Of a stretch of 64,000 bases of DNA, positions 32,220-41,428 are shown piece by piece (position 1 is the first letter of the stretch; each line of letters starts with the position of its first letter). Both the position numbers and the translations under genes were made by a program. The DNA is from an uncultured Prevotellaceae bacterium. GTDB taxonomy: Bacteria > Bacteroidota > Bacteroidia > Bacteroidales > Bacteroidaceae. Location of the stretch: positions 1 to 64,000 of the forward strand of contig CACZBS010000006.1 of NCBI GenBank assembly GCA_902779455.1, given 5' to 3'. The notes beneath the pieces are model-generated. The model saw only the letters and a program-made list of their open reading frames with translations. It did not search any database and was not told the origin of the DNA.

Positions 32220-33329
32220 ATGAAGAAGTATTTGAAAGTGTTTATCGCGGCATTGATTGCCCTGATCTTCATCGGGACCTTCGTGTTCCTCTGGCAGAAG
32301 AGCCGCCCCAAGGAGATCGTCTATCAGGAGTTCACGCCTGAGAAGAAGGACATCCGCATGACAACCATCCTAACGGGCAAGATCGAGCCCCGCAACGAGG
32401 TGAACGTGAAACCGCAGATCTCGGGCATCATCACCGAACTGCTGAAGGAACCCGGACAGACGGTCACCGCAGGGGAGGTCATCGCCCGTGTGAAAGTCAT
32501 CCCCGACATGGGACAGCTCTCCTCGGCCGAGAGCCGCGTCCGACTGTCGGCCATCAACCTGCAGCAGGCGGAGAAGGACTACGCCCGCCAGCTCTCGCTC
32601 CACGAGCAGAAGCTGGTCAGCGACGAGGAGTTCGAGAAGACCCGCCAGCAGCTGCGCCAGGCACAGGAGGAGAAGGCCGCGGCCGATGATGCCCTGCAGG
32701 TGGTGCGCGACGGCGTGTCGCGCTCGAACGCCTCCGCCTCGTCGACGCTCATCCGCTCGACCATCGCGGGCGTCATCCTCGACATCCCCGTCAAGGTGGG
32801 CAACTCGGTCATCAACTCCAACACGTTCAACGACGGTACGACCATCGCCACCGTGGCCAACATGCGCGACCTCATCTTCCGCGGCAACATCGACGAGACG
32901 GAGGTGGGACGCCTGCAGATCGGCGTGCCGATGAAGATCACCATCGGCGCCCTGCAGAACCTACAGTTCGATGCCACGCTGGAATACATCTCGCCCAAGG
33001 CCACCGAGAGCAACGGCGCCAACCAGTTTGAGATCAAGGCGGCCGTCGCCGTGCCCTCCGAGGGCAACATCCGCTCGGGCTATTCGGCCAATGCCGAGAT
33101 CGTGCTTGACGAGGCCCGCGGGGTGCTCAGCGTGCCCGAGAGCGCCATCGAGTTCAGTGGCGACTCCACCTTCGTCTACGTGCTTGCCGACACCGTCGGC
33201 AAGAGAACCTACACCCGCACCGCCGTCACGACGGGCCTGAGCGACGGCGTCAGCATCGAGATCCGGCAGGGCCTCACCAAGGACAAGAAGGTGCGCGGCC
33301 CGCAGATCATCACCGAAACCAACGACTAA
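32220..33329 (+). CDS. MacA-like periplasmic adaptor (membrane fusion protein)
   Basis: A 369-residue efflux adaptor. An N-terminal membrane anchor (VFIAALIALIFIGTFVFLWQ) leads to a lipoyl-like half-motif (EPRNEVNVKPQISGIITELL, GQTVTAGEVIARV), an alpha-hairpin (about 100-165, QQAEKDYARQLSLHEQKLVSDEEF), the second lipoyl half and beta-barrel regions (TIAGVILDIPVKVGNSV, IDETEVGRLQIGVPMKITI). It links the permeases to the TolC-like protein encoded next. The substrate is unknown. Confidence 0.93.
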   Translation: MKKYLKVFIAALIALIFIGTFVFLWQKSRPKEIVYQEFTPEKKDIRMTTILTGKIEPRNEVNVKPQISGIITELLKEPGQTVTAGEVIARVKVIPDMGQLSSAESRVRLSAINLQQAEKDYARQLSLHEQKLVSDEEFEKTRQQLRQAQEEKAAADDALQVVRDGVSRSNASASSTLIRSTIAGVILDIPVKVGNSVINSNTFNDGTTIATVANMRDLIFRGNIDETEVGRLQIGVPMKITIGALQNLQFDATLEYISPKATESNGANQFEIKAAVAVPSEGNIRSGYSANAEIVLDEARGVLSVPESAIEFSGDSTFVYVLADTVGKRTYTRTAVTTGLSDGVSIEIRQGLTKDKKVRGPQIITETND

Positions 33330-33370
33330 GCCGTCATCATGAAATCACCCACAACCAACGCCCCAATCGC

Positions 33371-34693
33371 ATGAAGAAATCTGTCATCACCCTTCTTTGT
33401 TTTGCTGCGATGGCATCGCAGCCCCTCCAAGCCCAGCAGCCCGCCCCCTGGTCGCTGCGCCAGTGCTGCGACTACGCCGTGGCCCACAACATCGCCGTCA
33501 AGCAATATGAGAACCAGCGCCGCCAGCAGGAGCTGCGCCTCTCGACGGCCAAGAACTCGCGGCTGCCCGACCTCAACGGCTCGGCCGGCCAGAACTTCTC
33601 CTTCGGCCGCGGACTGACCGCCCAGAACACGTACACGAACACGAACACGTCGTCGACGTCGTTCTCGCTCGGCACCAGCGTCCCCCTGTTCACCGGCTTC
33701 CAGATTCCCAACACCATCCAGTTGAACCGCCTCAACCTCGAGGCCGCCACGAAGGACCTCGAGAAGGCCCGCAACGACATCCGTATGCAGGTGGCCCAGG
33801 CCTACGTCCAGATTCTCTACGACATGGAGATCTGCAGTGTGGCCCGCCGGCAGATCAGCATCGACTCGGCCCAGGTGGCCCGTCTGGAGGCCCTGCTGGA
33901 GGTGGGCCGCGTCAGCGAGGCCGACGTCTCGCAGCAGCGCGCCACACTCGCCCAGAGCCAGCTCACCGCCACCCAGGCCGACAACAACCGCCAGCTGGCC
34001 CTGCTCACGCTCACCCAGCTGCTGGAGCTGGAGAGTCCCGAGGGCTTCAGCATCCAGGTGCCCACCCGTCTGCCGGAAGAGACGCTGGCCGCGGCCGACG
34101 TCGTCTTTGCCGACGCCATCGCCGTCAAGCCCGAGGTGCAGGCCGAGCAGCTGCGCCTGCAGGCCACGGAGAACAGTCTGAAGATTGCCAAGTCGGGCCT
34201 TTACCCCACGCTGAGCTTCTCGGCCGGACTGGGCACCAACTACTACACGACCTCGGGCTTCAAGTCCGACGGCTTCGGCAAGCAGTTGCAGAACAACTTC
34301 AGCCAGTATCTGGGCCTGAACCTGAACATTCCGATCTTCAACCGATTCCAGACGCGCAATCAGATCCGCTCGGCACGCATCGACCGCGAGAGTCAGCAGC
34401 TGGCCCTCGACAATGTCAAGAAACAACTCTACAAGGAGATTCAGCAGGCCTGCTACAACACCCTGGCCGCTGAACAGAAGCTGAAGAGCAGCGAGACGGC
34501 CCGTCAGGCCGGCGAGGAGGCCTTCCGGCTGATGACCGGCAAGTATGAGCAGGGCAAGGCCACCATCACGGAGTTCAATGAGGCCCGCAACAACTTCCTG
34601 AAGGCCCAGAGCGACCTGACCCAGGCCCGCTACGAATATCTTTATCAGACGGCCCTCCTCAAGTTCTATCGTGGTGAAGAGCTGAACTTCTGA
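33371..34693 (+). CDS. TolC-family outer-membrane efflux channel
   Basis: A 440-residue outer-membrane protein with signal peptide MKKSVITLLCFAAMASQPLQAQ and two homologous long-helix regions (about 90-215 and 330-440) typical of the TolC/OEP family: VARLEALLEVGRVSEADVSQQ and MTGKYEQGKATITEFNEARNNFL. It closes the operon ATPase-permease-permease-adaptor-channel, a complete tripartite MacAB-TolC-like pump. It is followed by strong hairpin repeats that probably end transcription. Confidence 0.94.
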   Translation: MKKSVITLLCFAAMASQPLQAQQPAPWSLRQCCDYAVAHNIAVKQYENQRRQQELRLSTAKNSRLPDLNGSAGQNFSFGRGLTAQNTYTNTNTSSTSFSLGTSVPLFTGFQIPNTIQLNRLNLEAATKDLEKARNDIRMQVAQAYVQILYDMEICSVARRQISIDSAQVARLEALLEVGRVSEADVSQQRATLAQSQLTATQADNNRQLALLTLTQLLELESPEGFSIQVPTRLPEETLAAADVVFADAIAVKPEVQAEQLRLQATENSLKIAKSGLYPTLSFSAGLGTNYYTTSGFKSDGFGKQLQNNFSQYLGLNLNIPIFNRFQTRNQIRSARIDRESQQLALDNVKKQLYKEIQQACYNTLAAEQKLKSSETARQAGEEAFRLMTGKYEQGKATITEFNEARNNFLKAQSDLTQARYEYLYQTALLKFYRGEELNF

Positions 34694-34798
34694 AAAAGAA
34701 ACGGCGCTTCTCGAAGGTAATATAGGGGTATATTACTTTCGGGAAGCGCCGCTTCTCGTATAAAAAAGTGCCGTTTCAAGCTCCTTGAAGCGGCACTT
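34693..34798. repeat. GTGCCGCTTC hairpin repeat, locus 3, between convergent genes
   Basis: Two consecutive hairpins: ACGGCGCTTCTCGAAGG against a partner ending GGGAAGCGCCGC (about 34702-34755), then AAAGTGCCGTTTCAAG-CTC-CTTGAAGCGGCACTTT (34764-34798, 15 of 16 pairs). It lies between the convergent tolC-like and 895-residue genes and probably serves as a two-way terminator. Confidence 0.8.
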
Positions 34799-34815
34799 TG
34801 TCGTTGATGAAACTA

Positions 34816-37503
34816 TTACTTCACGAGCACCTTCCTGACCGTGCCGTCCTGACGGACGACGATGTTCAGGCCCGGCTGCATGCCCTCGATGCGCATGCCG
34901 TTGAGGTTGTAGACGCCCTCAAGGACCTTGCCGGACATGTTGACGTCGCTGATGCCGTTCTGGATGGCCTCCTGGTACTCAGCGTCGTACTGGGCCTTCA
35001 GCTCGGCCGACTTCTCGCCCTCGTTCAGGATGAACATGTTGTAGATCTGGACGCTGGAGCCGCCGCCGGCCTGGATGATGCGGACGTAGACCTCGTCAGC
35101 CTCGTTGTAGCTGCGCGTGTACGACTTCCACAGACGCTTCACGGTCGAGGTGGCCATCTCGTCGCCCAGGTTCTCCCAGTTGACGCTGTCCTTCGACACC
35201 TGGATCTGCATGCGACCCACGTTGTCGCCGCCGGCAGCCGTGCCGACGATGGTGACCACGTCGAACGGACCGGCCCACTTCACGCGGCTCTGGATGGCGC
35301 CCGTGCAGGGCTCGCCGCTCGTCTTGCCGCCAAACTGGATGTCGTTGCTCGAGGGCGAGGCATACGACAGGAGGTCGCCGGCCGTCTCAGGATTGTAGCC
35401 CGAGTCGTTGCCCGGATCCTTGCCAATAGTGAGCACCTGGAAGATCATCACCTGACCCTTCGACTTCACCTCCCACGTGGCCTCCTCAGAGGGCACATAG
35501 TACTCATAGTCGCGCTCGGGATAGGTGCTGATCTCGTCGCCCGTAGCGGGATCCACCTCGACGGTGGGCTCCTGCGTGCTGTCGTAGATGGTTGTGGCGC
35601 TCTTGCCCCATGAGAAGTAGTAGACGGTGCTGCCGCCGCCGTTCTGCCACTCGTCGGCATTAGCGTCGAACACGCCGATCTGGTCCTGACGCACGACGAC
35701 GTCCTTCACCACGATGCGGTCGCTGACGATCTCAGAGAACACCTGGCCGCCGGCCACGGCAAAGGCAGTGAGGTTGGTCGGCAGGGTGACGGCGAAGGGC
35801 TCCGTGTACTTCATCGACTTCGTCGTGTCGTTGCCCTCGGTGAAGTTGTACCACAGGTCGACGCCCTCGGTCTCGCAGCTGAGGCTCACCATGGTCTTGC
35901 CCTCCTGATAGTCCTTGGCCACGACTGGCATGGCCGGCTGCGTGAAGATCTCGGCCTTAGCCTCGGCCACGTCGCTCAGCAGGTAGCCCTCGGCGATGGC
36001 CACAGCCTTGACGGTGGTCTCGGCCGTGACGTTGATGACGTCCGTGTAGAGGGTGCTTGCGGCGGTGGGCTCAGTGCCGTCGAGGGTGTAGAAGATCTGC
36101 GGCTTGGGCAGCGAGCTCGATGCCATCGACAGAATGATGTTGGTGTTCAGGTTCTTGTATTCGAGGGTGATCTTCGGGGCGGGAGCCTGCTCGATGGCGC
36201 TCTTCGAGCCCTTGGCCATCTCGAGTGCGTTGAAGAAGATCTTCTGGGCAGCGGCCGACGTGCCGAAGGGCACGTAGATATAAGCATTGTGATAGGGGTT
36301 GTGAGCGTGGATGGCAGCCACGGCCTCGTCGGAGCCGTCGATGGCGGGGACGGCGTCGCCGGCGAAGTAGTCGCCCAGACGGATGCCCTTGAACGACTCG
36401 ACACCCAGGTCGACGATATACTGTCCCTCCACTTCATGTGCGATATAGTCCTCGTCGGCCACCAGGCCGGCGAACAGCTCGTGCTTGATGTTCGTGATCA
36501 GGGCCATGCTCATGCCTGACTCATAGGCCTCGCCGTAGCCCCATGCAGCATAGAGGTCGGCATTGAGGTTGACGATGGGCACGAAGGGCATAGCCTGGCG
36601 GAGCACCTCGACGGCGGCATTGTCGGCCGACAGCTCGGGGCTGACGACGGTCACGTGGTAGTCCTGCAGCTGCTCGGCCGTGACGGTGGCGGCGTCGAGG
36701 GCCGTCACGCTGTAGCTCTCGTCGGCGGCGATGGTCTGATAGGCGGCCTCGCTCGTGGCGTCGCCGGAGGTCAGGTAGCCCACCTTCGTCTTGTTGGCGT
36801 TGGGATCGTCGCCCTCGCCCACGATGATGTAGTAGATGTGGCAGCCGTTGGTCGTCTTGACGGTCAGTGTGGCCACCTCGCCGTCAGTGCCGGTGAGCTC
36901 CCATTCGCACTCCGTGTAGTGGGTGGGGACGGGATTGCCGGCGGTGAGGGTCAGCGAACCCGTCGAGGCGGTCAGGCTGATACCGCGATCCTGTGAGTCG
37001 GAGTGCGACTCCACACCAATCTTGATGGTCTGGTTCACCTCGGCCTGGAACGAGAAGGTCTCGTTCTTGCCGTTCAGCCAGATGTAGCTCGGGCCGAAGG
37101 GATGACGGTGCTCAGGAGCATCGGCATACTTCTCCTCGTCGGTCTTCATCGTGCCGTTGTAGGTGATGACAAACTTCTTGGCAGCCGTAGCGCCGAGCTT
37201 CAGGCCCTCCAGCTCGGGGATGACCTTCTCGTTGCCGCCGTTGTGCGTGCAGGCATAGCCGTCGCCGTTCTTGAAGTCGCCGCTGGCGTTCCAGTAGTGG
37301 GCTTCGTCGGCCTTGGTGGCATCGCTCTCATAGTTGCGCCAGTACTTCGTGTCGCCAAACTCCTCCTGGTCGCCCTTCAGGGCGTTGACGGTCTTGGCAC
37401 TGAACCCCTCGCGGAAGTCCCATGTCTTCCTCAGGTTCTGGGCATCAGCCTGTCCTGCGCCGAGGACGAGAGCCAATGCTGCAAGTGTAAAGAATCTTTT
37501 CAT
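34816..37503 (-). CDS. Large secreted protein with chitobiase-like C-terminal domains
   Basis: An 895-residue exported protein with signal peptide MKRFFTLAALALVLGAGQADAQ. The N-terminal part (about 25-245) is beta-rich (KTWDFREGFSAKTVNALKG). The middle carries a chitobiase/beta-hexosaminidase C-terminal-like repeat (about 460-525: PKPQIFYTLDGTEPTAASTLY, TTVKAVAIAEGYLLSDVA) and a second degenerate copy (about 540-610). The end is VYNLNGMRIEGMQPGLNIVV...KVLVK, a Prevotella-type tail. It lies 66 bases after the GH53 gene on the same strand, so a glycan-linked surface role is plausible. Catalytic activity is not evident. Confidence 0.82.
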   Translation of the reverse strand: MKRFFTLAALALVLGAGQADAQNLRKTWDFREGFSAKTVNALKGDQEEFGDTKYWRNYESDATKADEAHYWNASGDFKNGDGYACTHNGGNEKVIPELEGLKLGATAAKKFVITYNGTMKTDEEKYADAPEHRHPFGPSYIWLNGKNETFSFQAEVNQTIKIGVESHSDSQDRGISLTASTGSLTLTAGNPVPTHYTECEWELTGTDGEVATLTVKTTNGCHIYYIIVGEGDDPNANKTKVGYLTSGDATSEAAYQTIAADESYSVTALDAATVTAEQLQDYHVTVVSPELSADNAAVEVLRQAMPFVPIVNLNADLYAAWGYGEAYESGMSMALITNIKHELFAGLVADEDYIAHEVEGQYIVDLGVESFKGIRLGDYFAGDAVPAIDGSDEAVAAIHAHNPYHNAYIYVPFGTSAAAQKIFFNALEMAKGSKSAIEQAPAPKITLEYKNLNTNIILSMASSSLPKPQIFYTLDGTEPTAASTLYTDVINVTAETTVKAVAIAEGYLLSDVAEAKAEIFTQPAMPVVAKDYQEGKTMVSLSCETEGVDLWYNFTEGNDTTKSMKYTEPFAVTLPTNLTAFAVAGGQVFSEIVSDRIVVKDVVVRQDQIGVFDANADEWQNGGGSTVYYFSWGKSATTIYDSTQEPTVEVDPATGDEISTYPERDYEYYVPSEEATWEVKSKGQVMIFQVLTIGKDPGNDSGYNPETAGDLLSYASPSSNDIQFGGKTSGEPCTGAIQSRVKWAGPFDVVTIVGTAAGGDNVGRMQIQVSKDSVNWENLGDEMATSTVKRLWKSYTRSYNEADEVYVRIIQAGGGSSVQIYNMFILNEGEKSAELKAQYDAEYQEAIQNGISDVNMSGKVLEGVYNLNGMRIEGMQPGLNIVVRQDGTVRKVLVK

Positions 37504-37554
37504 GTTACTGTTAGTTATTTAGTTAGTAATAAAGTATCTGTATCTGGTTAGTAA

Positions 37555-37562
37555 GGGGGGGG
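37555..37562. repeat. Homopolymer run of eight G upstream of the 895-residue gene
   Basis: An uninterrupted G8 (C8 on the coding strand) lies 52 bases ahead of the ATG at 37503, between it and the GH53 stop. Such tracts can slip, but no promoter spacing is visibly tied to it. Confidence 0.7.
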
Positions 37563-37569
37563 CGGCTGT

Positions 37570-38808
37570 TTAGTCGGCAATAAAGTTCCTGAGCGCAGAA
37601 AGCGCGCTGGTGGCGCGGCCTGTGGCGTTGTCGAAGAGCGAGGCGTTGTACCAGTTGTCGGTGACGCGCTTCGTCGACCAGTCGAGACCGTACTCGTTCG
37701 CCTCGGGGAACCACCAGAAGAGGCCGCTGACACGCGGGTGGCGCTTCAGCGTCTGGATCAGCTCGTCGGTGAACTGCTTCTGTCCGGCGTCGGTCAGGGC
37801 GTAGGCCGTGTCGTCGTCGCCCACCTTGTATTTATAGCTGTGGCCCGTCTCGACGATCATGATGTGCTTCTCGGGGAAGCTCGTCTCCAGTTGGCTCAGG
37901 GCCATGTTGAGCGTGCTGAGCGTGCCGTGGTAGTAGGGGTAGTAGGACAATCCGATGATGTCGTAGTCGACGCCCCGCTGTTCCATCTGGTTGTAGAAGT
38001 TGCTGAGCACGCTCGCCTGCTTGACCCGCTCGGTATGGAGCACGATCTTGGCCTGCGGGCACACCTCGCGGCAGGCCCGTCCCGCCTGTTTCAGCAGCGT
38101 GGCGAAGCGCTCCCAGCCGGCGTCGCTGCCCATGTAGCAGCGGTTGTCCTGCGTGTCACGCTTTCCCCACAGCATGCCGTAGCTGATCTCGTTGCCCGTC
38201 TGGATGAAGTCGGGCGACGCGCCGGCGGCGTTCATCGCCTCAAGACACTCGCGGGTGTAGGCGTAGATCTTCTGTCCGAGGGCTGCGTCGTCCAGGCCGA
38301 GCCAGCTGTCGGGTGTCCACTGCTTCGAGGGGTCGGCCCACGTGTCGCTGTAGTGGAAGTCGAGCATCAGCAGCAGTCCGGCCGCCTTGATACGCTGGCC
38401 GAGGCTGACCACATAGTCGAGGTCCTGACGGACGCCCTGGCCCTTCTCCGCCGTGGTGGCCTTCGAGGGGTCGACGAACAGCCGGACGCGCATGGCGTTC
38501 CATCCTTGTTGCTTCAGGTAGTCGATGACATTGCTGATGGTCTTGCCGTCGTGGTCCTTATAGCCGGCGCCATGCTCCTCGTAGGTCGGCAGCAGTGAGA
38601 TGTCGCCCCCGACGAACCGCAGTTCCGGCACGTGCATGGTGATGCTGTCGACGCTGGCCGTGGCCATGCCGTTGACGGTCGTGCCGTCTTGTGAAAAAGT
38701 CAGTTGGGTTGAGGTGGATGTGCGGCCCTCATCGCAGAGATAGAACGACTGGGCGTGCATAGCAAGAGCCATGCAGGCCGCCAACAGTGCCGTCATGTAT
38801 CGTTTCAT
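37570..38808 (-). CDS. GH53 endo-beta-1,4-galactanase
   Basis: A 412-residue exported glycoside hydrolase of family 53, which cuts beta-1,4-galactan side chains of pectin (arabinogalactan type I). A signal peptide (ALLAACMALAMHAQ) and a roughly 45-residue beta-rich N-terminal extension precede the barrel. GH53 features: GGDISLLPTYEEHG, WNAMRVRLFVDPS, LLLMLDFHYSDTWADP, acid/base Glu in FIQTGNEISYGMLW, and nucleophile Glu in HIMIVETGHSYKY. The ATG at 38808 is used. It diverges from comEC; a TAACTTTG element lies at 38843-38836. It probably shares a transcript with the 895-residue protein. Confidence 0.93.
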   Translation of the reverse strand: MKRYMTALLAACMALAMHAQSFYLCDEGRTSTSTQLTFSQDGTTVNGMATASVDSITMHVPELRFVGGDISLLPTYEEHGAGYKDHDGKTISNVIDYLKQQGWNAMRVRLFVDPSKATTAEKGQGVRQDLDYVVSLGQRIKAAGLLLMLDFHYSDTWADPSKQWTPDSWLGLDDAALGQKIYAYTRECLEAMNAAGASPDFIQTGNEISYGMLWGKRDTQDNRCYMGSDAGWERFATLLKQAGRACREVCPQAKIVLHTERVKQASVLSNFYNQMEQRGVDYDIIGLSYYPYYHGTLSTLNMALSQLETSFPEKHIMIVETGHSYKYKVGDDDTAYALTDAGQKQFTDELIQTLKRHPRVSGLFWWFPEANEYGLDWSTKRVTDNWYNASLFDNATGRATSALSALRNFIAD

Positions 38809-38885
38809 TTCTCGTAGATAGTTAGTTTGTGGGCGCAAAGTTACACAAATAATTCATATATAAGAAACTTTGAACGTTAAAAATA

Positions 38886-38917
38886 TTTGGCCATACGGAA
38901 AAAAGTGTGTACTTTTG
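38886..38917 (+). promoter_or_regulatory. comEC promoter, start codon at the expected transcript start
   Basis: TTTG (38886-38889), a 20-base gap and TACTTTTG (38910-38917). The ATG at 38922 follows after four bases, so the transcript may be leaderless. Confidence 0.6.
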
Positions 38918-38921
38918 CAAT

Positions 38922-40091
38922 ATGATGCGACCCAATCTGACCGCTCCGGCACCGCTCCTGCGCATGGCCGTGGCACTCGTCGGCGGCATCGTCGTCGGAC
39001 GGGCTTTCACGTGGCCGCTGCCCTGGCTCGTCCTGCTGCTGGCGGCCGTCGTCGGGGCGGCGCTGACGGCCCGCCGCCGGCCGCTGTTGCAGTCGCTGCT
39101 CATCTGCGCGGCTGTCTTCGTGCTGGGCATGGCCTCATGGAACTGGAGCAGCAGCGACGCCGACGAGCGTCGGGCCGGTCCCCTCGGCGAGTGGTTCCTC
39201 CAGCAGCGCGAGGTGTTGCTCAGCCGCTATCGTGCCGTGACAGGCGACGAGGCGCAGTATGCCGTGCTGGCCGCGATGACGCTGGGCGACAAGTCGGCCC
39301 TGACGTCCGACCTGCGCGAGACCTACAGCATCACAGGCGCGTCGCATGTGCTGGCCCTCAGCGGACTCCACCTGGGCATCATCTACATGTTGCTCAGCGT
39401 GCTGATGCTGGGGCGACGGGGCTATGCCGTCACGCAGGTCGTCATCATTCTGAGCATCTGGGCCTTCGCCTTGCTCACAGGGCTGTCCACCAGCGTGGTC
39501 CGCGCGGCGACGATGCTGACCCTGTATGCGCTCTTCTCCATCGGCGACCGCGGCCGGTCGCCGCTCAACGTGCTGAGTTTCACGGCCATCGTGCTCCTGC
39601 TCCTGGACTGCCGGATGCTGTTCGACGTCGGCTTTCAGATGTCGTTCCTCTCCGTCCTCGCCATCCTGCTGTTCATGCCGCTGTTCGACCGCCTGGTGTC
39701 GTTTGACTACCTCATGCGCCATCCGTTCCTGCGCTGGGTCTATCGTCTCAGCGCCGTCTCCGTCGCGGCCCAGCTGGGCGTCGGGCCCCTCATCGCCTTC
39801 TATTTCCATCGGTTCTCCACCTATTTCCTCTTGTCCAATTTCGTGGTTATCCCCGCGGCCACGCTCATCCTCTACGGAGCGCTGCTGACGTTGCTCGTGC
39901 CGCCCGTGGGCGTGGTCCTGGCGTGGTTGGTGGGCGCCCTGAACAAGGTCTTAGGCTGGTTGTCGGCCCTGCCTTACGCCAGCATAGACCATCTGCAGCT
40001 GTCCCTTCTGCAGCTGCTGATGGTCTATGTCCTGGTGGGCTGCCTGTATGGCCTGCTCCGTTTCTTGATGACTCGTAGGAGAGAGGCCTGA
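38922..40091 (+). CDS. comEC: ComEC/Rec2-family membrane protein, short form
   Basis: A 389-residue polytopic inner-membrane protein matching the Competence domain of ComEC, the channel for DNA uptake. It has TYSITGASHVLALSGLHLGII, LLTGLSTSVVRAATMLTLYAL, LLLDCRMLFDVGFQMSFLSVLAILLF-type motifs and FSTYFLLSNFVVIPAA. The first about 120 residues have two or three membrane segments. The C-terminal metallo-hydrolase domain of longer ComEC proteins is absent. ATG 38922 or 38925 can start it. Competence itself is unproven. Confidence 0.87.
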   Translation: MMRPNLTAPAPLLRMAVALVGGIVVGRAFTWPLPWLVLLLAAVVGAALTARRRPLLQSLLICAAVFVLGMASWNWSSSDADERRAGPLGEWFLQQREVLLSRYRAVTGDEAQYAVLAAMTLGDKSALTSDLRETYSITGASHVLALSGLHLGIIYMLLSVLMLGRRGYAVTQVVIILSIWAFALLTGLSTSVVRAATMLTLYALFSIGDRGRSPLNVLSFTAIVLLLLDCRMLFDVGFQMSFLSVLAILLFMPLFDRLVSFDYLMRHPFLRWVYRLSAVSVAAQLGVGPLIAFYFHRFSTYFLLSNFVVIPAATLILYGALLTLLVPPVGVVLAWLVGALNKVLGWLSALPYASIDHLQLSLLQLLMVYVLVGCLYGLLRFLMTRRREA

Positions 40092-40222
40092 TCCTCATTT
40101 AGGCCTTATTTCGCGAGGTGTATCATTTGTGTACGGCCTTGTGTACAAGGTGTGAATCGCACGACTTGCTCCGTCGACGCTAAATACTTTCCTTTGCAGC
40201 ATCAAAACGTTATGGTGTTAGA

Positions 40223-41428
40223 ATGATGCTGCAGAAAATGACGGTCAGTCACTCACGCACGACTGAGTTCGATTTCTTGAAAGGACTACTCATCATCCTC
40301 GTGATTAGTTTCCATCTGGTCTATATAGGCGACTCCTATCCCTATGCCAAACGAGTCGTCTATACATTCCACATGCCCGCCTTCCTCCTGATGTCGGGGT
40401 ATCTGATGAACATCTCTAAACCGTGGAGGCGTTTTGCCAGGACGATGCTGGGCTATGCCGTGCCCTATCTCGTGATGGAGGGCGCCTACGTCGTGATGGC
40501 TTCGCTGCTGCCCGTCGGGGAGCATGTCGATGAGCTGACCGTGAGCGTGTTTCTCGATAAGCTGCTCCTCCATCCGCTCGGGCCCTATTGGTATCTTCAG
40601 ACGCTCATCCTCTGCGGCGGCGCCTATGCCGCCGTGTTCCGTCTGGTGCCGATGAAGACCGTCTCGCGGCTCATCCTGCTGGTTGCCGTCTTTCAGTTGC
40701 TGGCCGTGCTGGGCCTGATGTCGTTCGGCTGTGCCGTCTATTTCCTCCTGGGGGCGGCCATCCGTCAGTCGGGCGTGCGATTTGGCGACGTGTTCCGTCA
40801 TTCGGCAGTTGCCGTGTTGCCGTTCGCCTTGTTGGCAGCCCAGCCTCGCCACCTGCAGATGGATACGACGGGAGGCATGCTGATGGTCTTCCTCGTGATG
40901 AGCTGGACGTTCTTTGTCTATCGGCATATCGGCAAGGGCCTCCGCCGCCTGCTGACGTTCTTAGGTCGCCACACCATGCCGCTGTTCCTCTTCTCGCCCG
41001 TCTTCACCTTCCCCTGCCGACTGCTTCAGCCGTTCCTCGCCTTCGATTCCTCGGGGCTCGCTTTCTGGCTGGCGTCACTGATCATATGCATAGCGGGAAG
41101 CCTCGCGATTGACTGGTTGATGAGTCAGACCGGGGCTTCCCGCTATTTCTATGTGCGGACGCAGAACAGGCGAGGGCTACATATAGCCCAGCCAGCGCAG
41201 GATGTCGTTGAGGTTGGCCACGACCATGAGCAGGATGACGATGCCGAAGCCGACGTACTCGGCGCGGATCATGAACTTCTCCGACGGTTTGCGGCGCGTG
41301 ATCATCTCATAGACGAGGAACAAGACGTGGCCGCCGTCGAGGGCCGGGATGGGCAGGATGTTCATGAAGGCCAGGATGATCGACAGGAAGGCCGTCATCT
41401 CCCAGAAACGGTGCCAGTCCCACGTTGA
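40223..41428 (+). CDS. Acyltransferase-3 family membrane protein with antisense-derived tail
   Basis: A 401-residue frame. Residues about 12-315 form a polytopic acyltransferase (Acyl_transf_3/OafA-like): FDFLKGLLIILVISFHLVYI with the candidate catalytic His, FHMPAFLLMSGYLM, LGPYWYLQTLIL and about ten membrane segments. It probably O-acylates a surface glycan. From about residue 318 (HIAQPAQDVVEVGHDHEQDD) the frame runs antisense through the last 252 bases of rseP and becomes a polar, Asp/His-rich sequence unlike the family. The ancestral stop seems to have been lost near 41170, or the tail is simply an accidental extension. Start chosen at 40223. Confidence 0.8.
   Translation: MMLQKMTVSHSRTTEFDFLKGLLIILVISFHLVYIGDSYPYAKRVVYTFHMPAFLLMSGYLMNISKPWRRFARTMLGYAVPYLVMEGAYVVMASLLPVGEHVDELTVSVFLDKLLLHPLGPYWYLQTLILCGGAYAAVFRLVPMKTVSRLILLVAVFQLLAVLGLMSFGCAVYFLLGAAIRQSGVRFGDVFRHSAVAVLPFALLAAQPRHLQMDTTGGMLMVFLVMSWTFFVYRHIGKGLRRLLTFLGRHTMPLFLFSPVFTFPCRLLQPFLAFDSSGLAFWLASLIICIAGSLAIDWLMSQTGASRYFYVRTQNRRGLHIAQPAQDVVEVGHDHEQDDDAEADVLGADHELLRRFAARDHLIDEEQDVAAVEGRDGQDVHEGQDDRQEGRHLPETVPVPR

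Noticed and set aside
38870-39706. Arg/Pro-rich open frame overlapping comEC in another frame
   Set aside because: Its composition is that of a shifted GC-rich frame, and the comEC frame matches a known membrane family.
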